Shown here piece after piece: positions 25,804 through 34,007 of a stretch of 40,267 nt of DNA. Every line of letters begins with the position of its first letter. Position 1 is the stretch's first letter. Both the position numbers and the translations under genes were made by a program. The notes under the pieces are model-generated. The model was not told the origin of the DNA. It did not search any database and saw nothing but the letters and a program-made list of their open reading frames with translations. Origin of the DNA: Mariprofundaceae bacterium (lineage in GTDB: Bacteria; Pseudomonadota; Zetaproteobacteria; Mariprofundales; Mariprofundaceae); contig JAJFLC010000019.1 in NCBI GenBank assembly GCA_021772895.1, positions 1-40,267 of the forward strand, read 5' to 3'.

Positions 25804-28358
25804 TTTAATTCCTGCCAATACTTTCTACCAATGGTAGTGGTGGGCTTGTTTGTTGGAAGGTTATCAATGGAGGTATCGTCGTAAGCAATGACTGTTCTTG
25901 CATCAGCTCCAGCCTCATTCTTCATGAACACACCGTGCCCTGTAATCACGACCCCGTTGATATACTGCAACGCATCCTGCCCCATGTTTTTTTGCTCCAG
26001 CTCAAGTTGACCAGGCGTATAAACCACACCAGATGTATTGACAGCATGATGCATGTCTACCAACCCACCGGCATACATCTCCGCAGGAATATCAGCAAAG
26101 TGCTTATCAATTTTTGCCGCATCGCCCACACCAGTCACGTAAAAATATTTATTCTTATCTGCTTCAAAAGGGGAGCCAGGACCAATCAGATCAGTATTCC
26201 AGATACTTTTCCCTGCCACACTGCCCACAGCAGTCAAACCGGTCTCCTTCATTGCCCTTTTCCAACCATGCACATACCCGCTGGGTAGGAAAGCGTGGTA
26301 TAAATCCGCTGATGATGGCGCATCAGGCTTCAGGTCTGCAGCCGAATCAATATAAAAGTCTTTATAATTCCCTTCAATATCAGCCAGCGAGACCGTTCCT
26401 GTTGTATACCACTTATTTTTACTCGCGGCCGCAGTTGTACGGACGTAATAATCCAGCAACGTATGCATTCGGGTCTTGTCTGCAAGAGTCCAGTTGTTGG
26501 ATGACACCGGTGTATCGGTCGAAGTTCGGGTCACTCTGGCTGGAGACTCTTGCGTCATCCAGTCCTTATAGCTAAACGGGGCCGTAGCGGGGACATAGGC
26601 GGGCCCAGTGGGATCGTAAACATTGGAGCTCCAGTTCACCCCCACATTCCAGACATCCCAGATCATATCCATAATCCCGTCGCCAGAAGCCATCGCATCT
26701 GAGGTCAAGTCCCAGCTGGGTGCACCATTTGGATAAGTGTCAATCTGTGTATAATCAGGAGAAAGAGACGTCTGGCCTGTCCGGGGGGTATGCCCATCCA
26801 TCACCGGATTAAAATTCAACGGGTTGTCAGCATTTATTTTGAACGTAAGCGCCTCTTGCTGAGTGAGTAACCTCTCTGTAGCGGGGTCATAAACACCGTC
26901 ATCATTTGCATCATCATAAAAATCGATAAGCGCCCCCCCATAAACAATCAGTTTTCCGGCTGGAGAGACCTTTCCACCTGTAGCAAACGGGTCATGGTCA
27001 ATGGTATATTTGGTCACTGAGTTACCACAAATTGTATCTGTATCAGTCGTGGCTGATGTCGGTAACAACAATCTGACCAACCCATACATCGGTATACTAT
27101 TCACAATGTTATACTCAACGTCTGCCCATTGGAGTGTGCCCATCCTCCCATGATCGGCATTACCGGTTTTGAGTGCGACATACTTCCCCAGCGGGACTCC
27201 ACCTGTATTTACAGTATATGTGTAAATATCTTCAGTCACAAATCCCGAGATGCGGTTTGCGGCCTCACGGTAGGCATCAAGCTGAAATAACTGGTCACTT
27301 GGGCTATCGAAATAGTTCATTGTTTCACCAGCAAAAAGGTCTGCCTTCACTACAGTTCCATATATATCATGCATAGAGCCTCCGGCCGTCGCTGGGTAAT
27401 TTGCACTTGCTACCTTGCCCGGATCATAAATAACATCGGGAATAATCCCTAGCAGTTCGGTGCCTGTTCCATGATCGGTCTTCCATGGCTTGTTCTGTCC
27501 TGGTGGGTTAATCCCATTATTGGATGCCATCGCCAAACCACCAGGTGCCTGTGTGGCATCAATCAAATGGCTGTTGCCCTGTACAGGACCCGCCGGGGCT
27601 GCAGACAGGCCTTCGCCGAGTTCGTTAGAATCAGTTGAACTTGTTGTTGAGGCAGTACCAGCAATACAATCTGTATCATTATTAAAGCGAGGCGCATTAA
27701 TCATGGCTGCAAACGCTTTAATATTTATATCTGTCGTTGCCATATATTCTCTGCCAAGACGCAAAGCATTACCTGATTTTCCTAAGGCATAGACAACCAC
27801 AGCACAATCTGAACAGGCTGTGGAACTTACATGCTGTGGGTCTACGTATGGATAACCATCAGTTGTTTGCGGCCTGAAACTGGTTGCCCAAACGGCAACC
27901 TGCGGGTCTGTCACTGCACCCCAAGAAAATGCCTGGCTTACACCGCCGTTGGCAGTCAACGTATAAATACGAATGCCACTGGTGCTTGCTTGGGTATAGA
28001 CGTCCGCCACAGATGTAGCGAATCCATAAGGATCTACGCCAATTAACTGACTCGGATACTTGTCAACATAGATCGAAGGTGCTGTACCCGATGCTGTAGA
28101 AATAAAGCCTGCGAGATCATTCAACTCTTTAATCCCTCCGCTAGAAGTGCTTCCGTTAAATCTCCAGTAGGCGTAAGTTTCGTTCAAACCGGCATTCATG
28201 GCTGCAAATGCCTGCTCAGCCTCTGTAGAACCCGTTGACACTTTAATTTCAACATTGGTTTTGTAAAAAGAAACCGCCCCTAAAACAGTTAAAATTGCCA
28301 GCAACACAATCGATGTCACCAAAAGAAAACCTTGTTCACGCTTTTGATCATGACTCAT
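25800..28358 (-). CDS. Long PilX-like type IV pilus assembly protein
   Basis: The N terminus carries a class III (prepilin) signal, REQGFLLVTSIVLLAILTVLG, cleaved between Gly and Phe, and lacks Glu5, as PilX/GspK-type pilins often do. The rest is about 830 residues, far longer than PilX (about 170-200). It is rich in Gly, Asn, Asp, Thr and Pro and has several Cys. D483-A-N-D-D-G-V-Y-D491 resembles an EF-hand or thrombospondin-3-type calcium loop. I recognise no other domain. It could combine the roles of PilX and the large tip protein PilY1, which is missing here. ATG 28358 follows AGGAG at 7 nt. The frame is open to 28379. Confidence 0.7.
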   Translation of the reverse strand: MSHDQKREQGFLLVTSIVLLAILTVLGAVSFYKTNVEIKVSTGSTEAEQAFAAMNAGLNETYAYWRFNGSTSSGGIKELNDLAGFISTASGTAPSIYVDKYPSQLIGVDPYGFATSVADVYTQASTSGIRIYTLTANGGVSQAFSWGAVTDPQVAVWATSFRPQTTDGYPYVDPQHVSSTACSDCAVVVYALGKSGNALRLGREYMATTDINIKAFAAMINAPRFNNDTDCIAGTASTTSSTDSNELGEGLSAAPAGPVQGNSHLIDATQAPGGLAMASNNGINPPGQNKPWKTDHGTGTELLGIIPDVIYDPGKVASANYPATAGGSMHDIYGTVVKADLFAGETMNYFDSPSDQLFQLDAYREAANRISGFVTEDIYTYTVNTGGVPLGKYVALKTGNADHGRMGTLQWADVEYNIVNSIPMYGLVRLLLPTSATTDTDTICGNSVTKYTIDHDPFATGGKVSPAGKLIVYGGALIDFYDDANDDGVYDPATERLLTQQEALTFKINADNPLNFNPVMDGHTPRTGQTSLSPDYTQIDTYPNGAPSWDLTSDAMASGDGIMDMIWDVWNVGVNWSSNVYDPTGPAYVPATAPFSYKDWMTQESPARVTRTSTDTPVSSNNWTLADKTRMHTLLDYYVRTTAAASKNKWYTTGTVSLADIEGNYKDFYIDSAADLKPDAPSSADLYHAFLPSGYVHGWKRAMKETGLTAVGSVAGKSIWNTDLIGPGSPFEADKNKYFYVTGVGDAAKIDKHFADIPAEMYAGGLVDMHHAVNTSGVVYTPGQLELEQKNMGQDALQYINGVVITGHGVFMKNEAGADARTVIAYDDTSIDNLPTNKPTTTIGRKYWQELK

Positions 28359-28382
28359 ATCATAGCTCCTCTCACGCATCAG

Positions 28383-29090
28383 TTAATCCACTACACTCAT
28401 CGGATGTACTTGAACATACCGCCAAATCCTTTTTTTGCCTGCTACACCAACATTATTGTTAAGCACATCTTTAAATGAACCCTCTTTGTATCCGGCATCG
28501 ACAGCGATTTCGATCAAAATAGTAAATCCCGACACATTCAACGCGCCTGTATCCGGCCTGTTCACGCTACGGGTTGGCAATACGTTAGGAATATCAAGAA
28601 AATTTCCTCTGGGGTATGTTGCCGTATCACTATCATCAAAAATTTTAAAAAACGTCACATTTGAAAGCATGGGAGCTACATTGCCAGTAGCACTGTGTCG
28701 ATCATAGCTCAGCACACCGCTTCCATCATAAACATATCGACGCAATGCTCTTCTGTTTACAGGCACCCCCGCCGTTGCGTTGTCCCATACCGTAAAGTCT
28801 AAAACAGCTGTATAAGGGTCCGTACCTAAAGCATCCGCGATCGTAATAAGAGGACTTACCCCATCTGTATCGATTAAAGCCGAACGCAAATCTTCCGCGA
28901 TAAATTTGATGCCAAATTCCAGATCCTGCACTGCATCAATACGTTTGTTTTGGTATTTGTACTCTGTATTCTGCTGAGTAAAAGTGAGAAGCAGTCCACC
29001 CAAAACCACCATGGCGATAACGATGGTAACCAACACCTCGATCAGACTGAAACCCTTTTCTTTTACCCCGGTTTTGTACTGAGCACTCAT
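28383..29090 (-). CDS. pilW: Type IV pilus minor pilin PilW-like
   Basis: This minor pilin of 235 residues has prepilin leader KEKG followed by FSLIEVLVTIVIAMVVLGGLL, with Glu5 present. The helix continues to FTQQNTEYKYQNKRIDAVQDLE, and GIKFIAEDLRSA is typical of PilW. The C-terminal part is beta-rich. It overlaps pilV by 4 nt. In Pseudomonas the order fimU-pilV-pilW-pilX primes pilus assembly, and the same order is seen here. Confidence 0.85.
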   Translation of the reverse strand: MSAQYKTGVKEKGFSLIEVLVTIVIAMVVLGGLLLTFTQQNTEYKYQNKRIDAVQDLEFGIKFIAEDLRSALIDTDGVSPLITIADALGTDPYTAVLDFTVWDNATAGVPVNRRALRRYVYDGSGVLSYDRHSATGNVAPMLSNVTFFKIFDDSDTATYPRGNFLDIPNVLPTRSVNRPDTGALNVSGFTILIEIAVDAGYKEGSFKDVLNNNVGVAGKKRIWRYVQVHPMSVVD

Positions 29091-29467
29091 GGCACCACCA
29101 CCCGGCTACGTAGCGTCACAGACTTGGTACTGCCCCGGTTATCCCATTGGAGCGTCAGCACAATGCCTGCGGGTCCTTGCGCCAGCGGGTCTGGATTCAA
29201 CGTGACAACAGAGGTCATATCTCCTCCTAACTGAGTGTATATATCGGCCACAGCATCTGTCGCCCTATAGCCCGCAACTGCATTTTGCTCAATGTTTGCC
29301 ATCGCGGACTGGGCAAGCGCAGCCATATTCATTCTCTGTTCACTTACATGGTTAGCTTTAATGTCAACAATCAACATGTTTGCCATCGCAAGCAGGCCAA
29401 CAGCTACAATGAGCATTGCCACCATCGTCTCAATCAAGGTAAATCCCTTTTGCTTTTGTTTGATCAT
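29087..29467 (-). CDS. pilV: Type IV pilus modification/minor pilin PilV-like
   Basis: This short minor pilin (126 residues) has leader KQKQKG and the N-terminal helix FTLIETMVAMLIVAVGLLAMA with Glu5, followed by HVSEQRMNMAALAQSAMANIEQN, as in PilV. The frame is open to 29476, but the second ATG (29467) overlaps the fimT stop in an ATGA and places the leader at normal length. A short globular region with a Thr/Val-rich end follows. Confidence 0.83.
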   Translation of the reverse strand: MIKQKQKGFTLIETMVAMLIVAVGLLAMANMLIVDIKANHVSEQRMNMAALAQSAMANIEQNAVAGYRATDAVADIYTQLGGDMTSVVTLNPDPLAQGPAGIVLTLQWDNRGSTKSVTLRSRVVVP

Positions 29468-30000
29468 GGCAAGCAATCAGGGGCCACGCATTGTGTCCGT
29501 ATATCAATACGACCCGTCACATTATTAACCATAACAATAAACTCTCTATCTGAACCGACAGAAGAAACTCTAATGTTTTTATTGTCCGCGGTACCACGCC
29601 GTCGAAATGTAAACGTCCGGCTTGCTGTCGTCGTCGGATCAGAAGAGGCACAAGTACCGCAGACAAATTTTTGGAGATTTATATTGTCAAAACTATAACT
29701 CTGACCAAGTGCATCCGTTACCCCATCATTGACGTAATCAAAAACAATAGCTTGCTCCGTCCCCGATGATAACGCTCTTAAGCGTGCTTGCTGTAGAATA
29801 CTGGTAATCTGTTCTTTAGCTGAATCCACACGTGTATCTTCCCGCATGTTGCCGTAAGCGCCTATGGCAATCGCCAGCAAGATTGCGCCAATGGCAATAG
29901 TTACCATCATTTCGACAAGTGTGAATCCAGACTGAAAAAATCTAACTTGCGCGTTATCAATTCTTACGTTTAGGTTTGGCTGAATGCGTACACTTTCCAT
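29464..30000 (-). CDS. FimT/FimU (GspH-type) minor pseudopilin
   Basis: This prepilin-like protein of 178 residues has the type III signal FFQSG followed by FTLVEMMVTIAIGAILLAIAIG with Glu5. Next is DSAKEQITSILQQARLRALSSGT, the pattern of the GspH/FimT domain (helix then beta sheet). Two CxxC-like pairs are visible (VCGTCASS and TQCVAPDC), which may form disulfides. The leader is about 24 residues if ATG 30000 is used, and the frame is open to 30051. The 5' end overlaps the divergent mrcA start by 17 bp, so promoters of one gene must lie inside the other. Confidence 0.82.
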   Translation of the reverse strand: MESVRIQPNLNVRIDNAQVRFFQSGFTLVEMMVTIAIGAILLAIAIGAYGNMREDTRVDSAKEQITSILQQARLRALSSGTEQAIVFDYVNDGVTDALGQSYSFDNINLQKFVCGTCASSDPTTTASRTFTFRRRGTADNKNIRVSSVGSDREFIVMVNNVTGRIDIRTQCVAPDCLP

Positions 30001-32347
30001 CATCCTGAAAATAGTGGCCTCCTTAAGTGTTTTTACTGTGATAGCCGTCACTATATGCTACCTCTATTTTTCCAGCAACCTCCCTGAGCTTACCAAACTT
30101 TCAGCCTACCAACCGCCACTTGTTTCGCGGATTTTTAATACGGATGGTGAACTGCTGGCTGAATATGCCGATGAGCATCGTATTCTTACACCCTTCGAAG
30201 ATATTCCCGAACAACTTCGTAACGCTTTTCTGGCCGCAGAAGATCAACAATTTTATGAACACCCGGGCATCAATCCTGCCCGCATTCTTTCGGCCGCTCT
30301 TGCCAATATTCGTGCAGGGCGCACAGTGCAAGGTGGCAGCACCATTACACAACAGGTCGCTAAGAACTTCCTGTTGTCGTCAGAAAAAAAACTTTCACGT
30401 AAAATCCGCGAAGCCATTCTCTCGTATCGCATTGAGCAGGCATTTTCCAAGAATGACATCCTTTACCTCTATCTCAACCATATTTATCTTGGACGCGGCG
30501 CTTACGGTGTCACATCTGCAGCATGGCGTTATTTTGGCAAACGTCTTGATGAACTGACTTTAAGTGAATGCGCGATGCTGGCAGGACTACCCAAGGCGCC
30601 CAGCTACTATGCACCACACTTAAAACCGGAAGCCGCAAAGAAACGCCGCAATACTGTCCTGTATTTGATGGAACGGAGCAGCTTTGCCAAATCTGACGAT
30701 GTTAAGCACGCACTTGAAGAAGCGTTAACCGTCGCACCCCTGCCACAAAACAAACTGACAAATGCATATGCCAATGAAGTTCACCGTCAATTGGTTCAAA
30801 AATTTGGTTTACAAACCCTAAGAAAGCAGGGCCTGAACATCATCATACCTTACAACGCCAGCGCAGAAGCACATGCTGTTCGCAGCATTCGTGAAGGCAT
30901 CCTTGATGTAGAGCAGCGGCAATTATACCGCATTCCTGACCATCATGAACCTGAAGCGTGGCCTGCCCTCATTGAAAAATGGGCCGCAGCACAACCCGAA
31001 GGTGAGCCACAGCCTTTGAGCAAAGATCAGATTATCCCCGCACTTATTGAAAAGGTTCAGCGCAATGGTGACCTCGCAATCAATGATGGCAAACGACAAT
31101 GGTTGCTCACAAAACCTCAATGGCAATGGCAGACATGGCCAAAGGAGATGCCTGCTGACACGAAAAAACGGAAGCTTACATGGATCGCTGGTGATGAAAT
31201 TGTCCTGCAAGGTGATGGAGAAGGCGGCGTTCGCCTTACTCAACAACCATCCATCGAATCTGCACTTTACAGTATTGACCTGAAATACGGCACAGTCTTA
31301 GCAAGAGTCGGCGGTTTTGATTTCAACTTTGGAGATTTTGACCGGGTAAGCCATGCCCAACGACAGCCGGGCTCAGCCTTCAAACCCTTGCTTTATGCCA
31401 CCGCACTTGAACAGGGATTAACCCCTGCCAGCATTGTCATGGACACGCCTGTTGTATTCGACAGTCAATCTACAGACAATTTCTGGCGTCCTGAAAACTA
31501 CAAAAACAAATTTGCAGGTCCGGTGACACTGCGCGATGCATTGGAACACTCACGCAATCTCGCTTCTATCAAATTATTACAAAACATTGGCATTCGTACA
31601 TTTACCGACAAATTACGCGATTTTCCCTTTGATCATGACTTCCCACAACAACTCGCACTCTCGCTTGGTGCCACTGAAGCACCCTTGGAACAGCTAACCG
31701 AGTCCTACGCCATATTAGCCAGCGGTGGCAAAAAATGGTCCCCAGTCAGCATTCAACAGGTAGAAGATCGCAACGGCAAAAGCCTGCATCGTTCCGTTGC
31801 AGGCCATCGCTGTCAGGTATGCCATGTCGACCCCGTTCTTTCAGTGAGCCAGGGCATGCGCCCGGCGGAGCAAATCCTTGAGCCAACCACCAGCTTTCTG
31901 ATTACCAACATGATGAAGGGTGTTATCGATAACGGTACCGGACGCCGTGCAAGAGCACTTAGACGCCCGGCAGCCGGAAAAACAGGCACGACCAATAAAC
32001 AGGTTGATGCCTGGTTCATTGGTTATACACCGCAGATATTAACCGGTGTATGGACGGGGCGCGATACGCCAACACCTATGGGAAAAAGCGAAACGGGTTC
32101 CCATGCTGCCTTGCCAACATGGCTGGCATTTATGCAAAGCGCTCACAAAAACAAAGAGGTTCAATCTTTCACACCGCCCGAAGGCATTGAATGGGCCTTG
32201 ATCGACCGAAAAACCGGCAAACTTGCAAATGCTGAAACCAAATCGCCCCTATTGGAGGCTTTTAAAGAAGGAAGTGCGCCGACTGAAGAACCGCAGACAG
32301 GACCAAAAACCGAAGAAAACGGCGATTTTTTCGATTCGGATATTTAA
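29984..32347 (+). CDS. mrcA: Penicillin-binding protein 1A (class A PBP)
   Basis: This bifunctional peptidoglycan glycosyltransferase/transpeptidase has 787 residues, a normal length. It has a transmembrane anchor near residues 6-28, a GT51 domain with EDQQFYEHPG, GGSTITQQVAKN and YLNHIYLGRGAYG, an OB-like insert (about 250-420) and a transpeptidase domain. The catalytic motifs are S464-A-F-K467, S-R-N (near 523) and K666-T-G668. An odd feature is a loop before KTG with C610-Q-V-C613-H614. The ATG at 29984 has only a weak ribosome-binding site (TAGG). Confidence 0.94.
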   Translation: MRTLSIILKIVASLSVFTVIAVTICYLYFSSNLPELTKLSAYQPPLVSRIFNTDGELLAEYADEHRILTPFEDIPEQLRNAFLAAEDQQFYEHPGINPARILSAALANIRAGRTVQGGSTITQQVAKNFLLSSEKKLSRKIREAILSYRIEQAFSKNDILYLYLNHIYLGRGAYGVTSAAWRYFGKRLDELTLSECAMLAGLPKAPSYYAPHLKPEAAKKRRNTVLYLMERSSFAKSDDVKHALEEALTVAPLPQNKLTNAYANEVHRQLVQKFGLQTLRKQGLNIIIPYNASAEAHAVRSIREGILDVEQRQLYRIPDHHEPEAWPALIEKWAAAQPEGEPQPLSKDQIIPALIEKVQRNGDLAINDGKRQWLLTKPQWQWQTWPKEMPADTKKRKLTWIAGDEIVLQGDGEGGVRLTQQPSIESALYSIDLKYGTVLARVGGFDFNFGDFDRVSHAQRQPGSAFKPLLYATALEQGLTPASIVMDTPVVFDSQSTDNFWRPENYKNKFAGPVTLRDALEHSRNLASIKLLQNIGIRTFTDKLRDFPFDHDFPQQLALSLGATEAPLEQLTESYAILASGGKKWSPVSIQQVEDRNGKSLHRSVAGHRCQVCHVDPVLSVSQGMRPAEQILEPTTSFLITNMMKGVIDNGTGRRARALRRPAAGKTGTTNKQVDAWFIGYTPQILTGVWTGRDTPTPMGKSETGSHAALPTWLAFMQSAHKNKEVQSFTPPEGIEWALIDRKTGKLANAETKSPLLEAFKEGSAPTEEPQTGPKTEENGDFFDSDI

Positions 32348-32358
32348 TTCCGCCTGAC

Positions 32359-33492
32359 TCACACCCTGATAAGAGAAACACCTTCTTTCACAAAAAGCCA
32401 AGCTGCTTTAATCAGTTGCTTTAGACGTTTGCGAATAAAATTACACTTTACACAGCCACTTTGCACCATCTGCTTGCGAACTTCATACCTCGGATAGATC
32501 GTTTCACGCCAAAAATGAAGTCGGTGAGAAAAATCAGGCTGCATACGAGCAAACAAGCGTTCAGCCAAAAAAGGAATGATTTCATGTTTCATAAAACGCC
32601 TGAAAAGACTTCGTTCCACAAATCCCATTTTCGGCCTGATTATTTCAAGAACATGATCTGGCACTTGTGCCCCAAGATGCTCTTTTACATAAGAGAGGGC
32701 ATAAAAACAGGGTCGCTCAAGTTTGTACTCCTGAATTCCTTCAAGAATTTCATCCCATTGATCTGATTGATCGACTTCATTTGCCAACAATGCGATATCA
32801 TAGAGCCATATCAGGCGTTCAAAAGAATGTTTCAAGGCATGAAAACAAAGATACGGCAAATTTACCCGGGGATGCAGCAGCAGTGATTCTTCACCAACAA
32901 GTTCGCCTTCCTGTGCATATTTCAAAAAATCATCAATGCGGAGTGGCGTCAGATGTTCCCACGTCCGAATCCGTTCAATGCCCAAGGGTTCATGATGCAA
33001 ATCAATAGGTATGTCACCACGCGCATAAATATTACTGTATTGAGAATCAGGACGAAAACCAATGTCCCAAAGCGCCTGTTTGGCATCGAGCATCTGTCGC
33101 TCATCAATAAGCAGGTCTATATCGCTGATTGGACGTAAGGCAGCTTTTTCAGCATACAGCATCTCTGTAACCGCCACGCCACGCATACAGATGACCTGAA
33201 TATTCGACTGATGCAGGGTTGCCAAAATACGCCCGCAGGCATGCTGCATGCGCAGATATCTCAGATTCATTTCATGCAGGCGAGCGGTAAGTGACGCTTT
33301 CATATCATGGTTTATATTCAGATCAGAAACACCTGTCATTTTCTGCCAGACCAGACCCTGCACACCCTCTTCAATCACCAGATTCAACAATTCAACATTT
33401 CCAACATCAGCATCTGACATGGGCCTGACATCTGCTATAATTTCACCCAGACGCTGCCTCAAAGATGCTCGCTTAATATTAGAACTAGCCAT
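32359..33492 (-). CDS. NTP_transf_5-like nucleotidyltransferase family protein
   Basis: This protein of 377 residues belongs, as I recognise it, to the nucleotidyltransferase family that occurs with RiPP and sugar-type clusters (Pfam NTP_transf_5). The acidic pair is in RPISDIDLLID (about residues 117-127), and IDLHHEPLG and the helical C-terminal half with LCFHALKHSFERLIWLYDIALL (landmark HALKHSFERL) follow. The N terminus is helical. It points away from the Cys-rich gene and shares the intergenic region with it. In lasso-peptide clusters such proteins can occur together with an HPr-kinase-like enzyme, as they do here. The substrate is unknown. Confidence 0.75.
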   Translation of the reverse strand: MASSNIKRASLRQRLGEIIADVRPMSDADVGNVELLNLVIEEGVQGLVWQKMTGVSDLNINHDMKASLTARLHEMNLRYLRMQHACGRILATLHQSNIQVICMRGVAVTEMLYAEKAALRPISDIDLLIDERQMLDAKQALWDIGFRPDSQYSNIYARGDIPIDLHHEPLGIERIRTWEHLTPLRIDDFLKYAQEGELVGEESLLLHPRVNLPYLCFHALKHSFERLIWLYDIALLANEVDQSDQWDEILEGIQEYKLERPCFYALSYVKEHLGAQVPDHVLEIIRPKMGFVERSLFRRFMKHEIIPFLAERLFARMQPDFSHRLHFWRETIYPRYEVRKQMVQSGCVKCNFIRKRLKQLIKAAWLFVKEGVSLIRV

Positions 33493-33514
33493 AAGCAAGC
33501 ACTTTAGGCTAAAC

Positions 33515-33537
33515 TATTTCGCTGTCCAGCCGAAATA
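33515..33537. promoter_or_regulatory. Inverted repeat in the divergent intergenic region, possible operator
   Basis: TATTTCG (33515-33521) and its perfect complement CGAAATA (33531-33537) are separated by 9 bp. The repeat lies midway between the divergent nucleotidyltransferase and Cys-rich genes, which is where a shared regulator would bind. Arms of 7 bp could also arise by chance in an AT-rich region. Confidence 0.35.
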
Positions 33538-33564
33538 AGCAGGATACGGGTAAGGGTGAAGGCC

Positions 33565-33975
33565 ATGAATGAAGAGTTAAAACAGCAGAAACTTGATAAC
33601 GACCAGATTGCACGGCGTAAGCTGCTAACGATGGCAGCCTATGTACCGCCTGCCATTCTTGGTGTGATGATTGCAGGTAGCAAAATTACTGAAGCTGCTA
33701 CGCCTGTTGGTGTAACCAAAAACTGTAAAGGTGGTGGAATGATTACCGTTTCAGCGGGTGGCAGTGCCTGCTGCCCATGTGTACCCACCGATCCAAAATA
33801 TAATATTATTAAATGCAATCAGGCTAAATGCAAGCTTGGCAATTGCCCTGCATGTGGCCAATTGATCTTCACTAAACAAAAGGACTGCACCAAAAAAGTA
33901 GCAAAATCCGGTTGTGCCTGTACCTGCACTGAAACACCGGTCGGCAGTGGCTTCTGGCGCATGTCAGGCTGCTAA
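33565..33975 (+). CDS. Cys-rich small protein with twin-arginine leader, candidate substrate of the maturation cluster
   Basis: This 136-residue protein is of unknown family. Residues 1-16 are polar. A17-R-R-K-L-L22 resembles a Tat motif and is followed by the hydrophobic stretch TMAAYVPPAILGVMIAG and a possible cleavage site near TEA|AT. The mature part (about 45-136) has 13 Cys: C54, C69, C70, C72, C84, C89, C94, C97, C108, C117, C119, C121 and the C-terminal C136. It is basic and Gly-rich. ATG 33565 has AAGGG 8 nt upstream. The gene directly precedes a radical SAM enzyme and a PqqD-like protein, so I infer it is their substrate. It could instead be a metal or iron-sulfur protein. Confidence 0.7.
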   Translation: MNEELKQQKLDNDQIARRKLLTMAAYVPPAILGVMIAGSKITEAATPVGVTKNCKGGGMITVSAGGSACCPCVPTDPKYNIIKCNQAKCKLGNCPACGQLIFTKQKDCTKKVAKSGCACTCTETPVGSGFWRMSGC

Positions 33976-34007
33976 CGCACTTTCCAAATTCGAAACCAAA
34001 CTAATTA

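Noticed and set aside
26114-26575. 153-residue open frame opposite the PilX-like gene
   Set aside because: Low-complexity composition and no start signal. The minus-strand gene has a clear prepilin signal and tight overlaps with its neighbours.
33499-33530. TGGACA/TAAAGT promoter for the nucleotidyltransferase gene
   Set aside because: Spacing is acceptable, but the predicted start of transcription would fall almost on the start codon, so it is not convincing.
33565-33975. Cys-rich protein as methylamine dehydrogenase small subunit (MauA)
   Set aside because: The Cys content and Tat-like leader are reminiscent, but there is only one Trp and no match to the tryptophan tryptophylquinone residues. 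No other mau genes are nearby.
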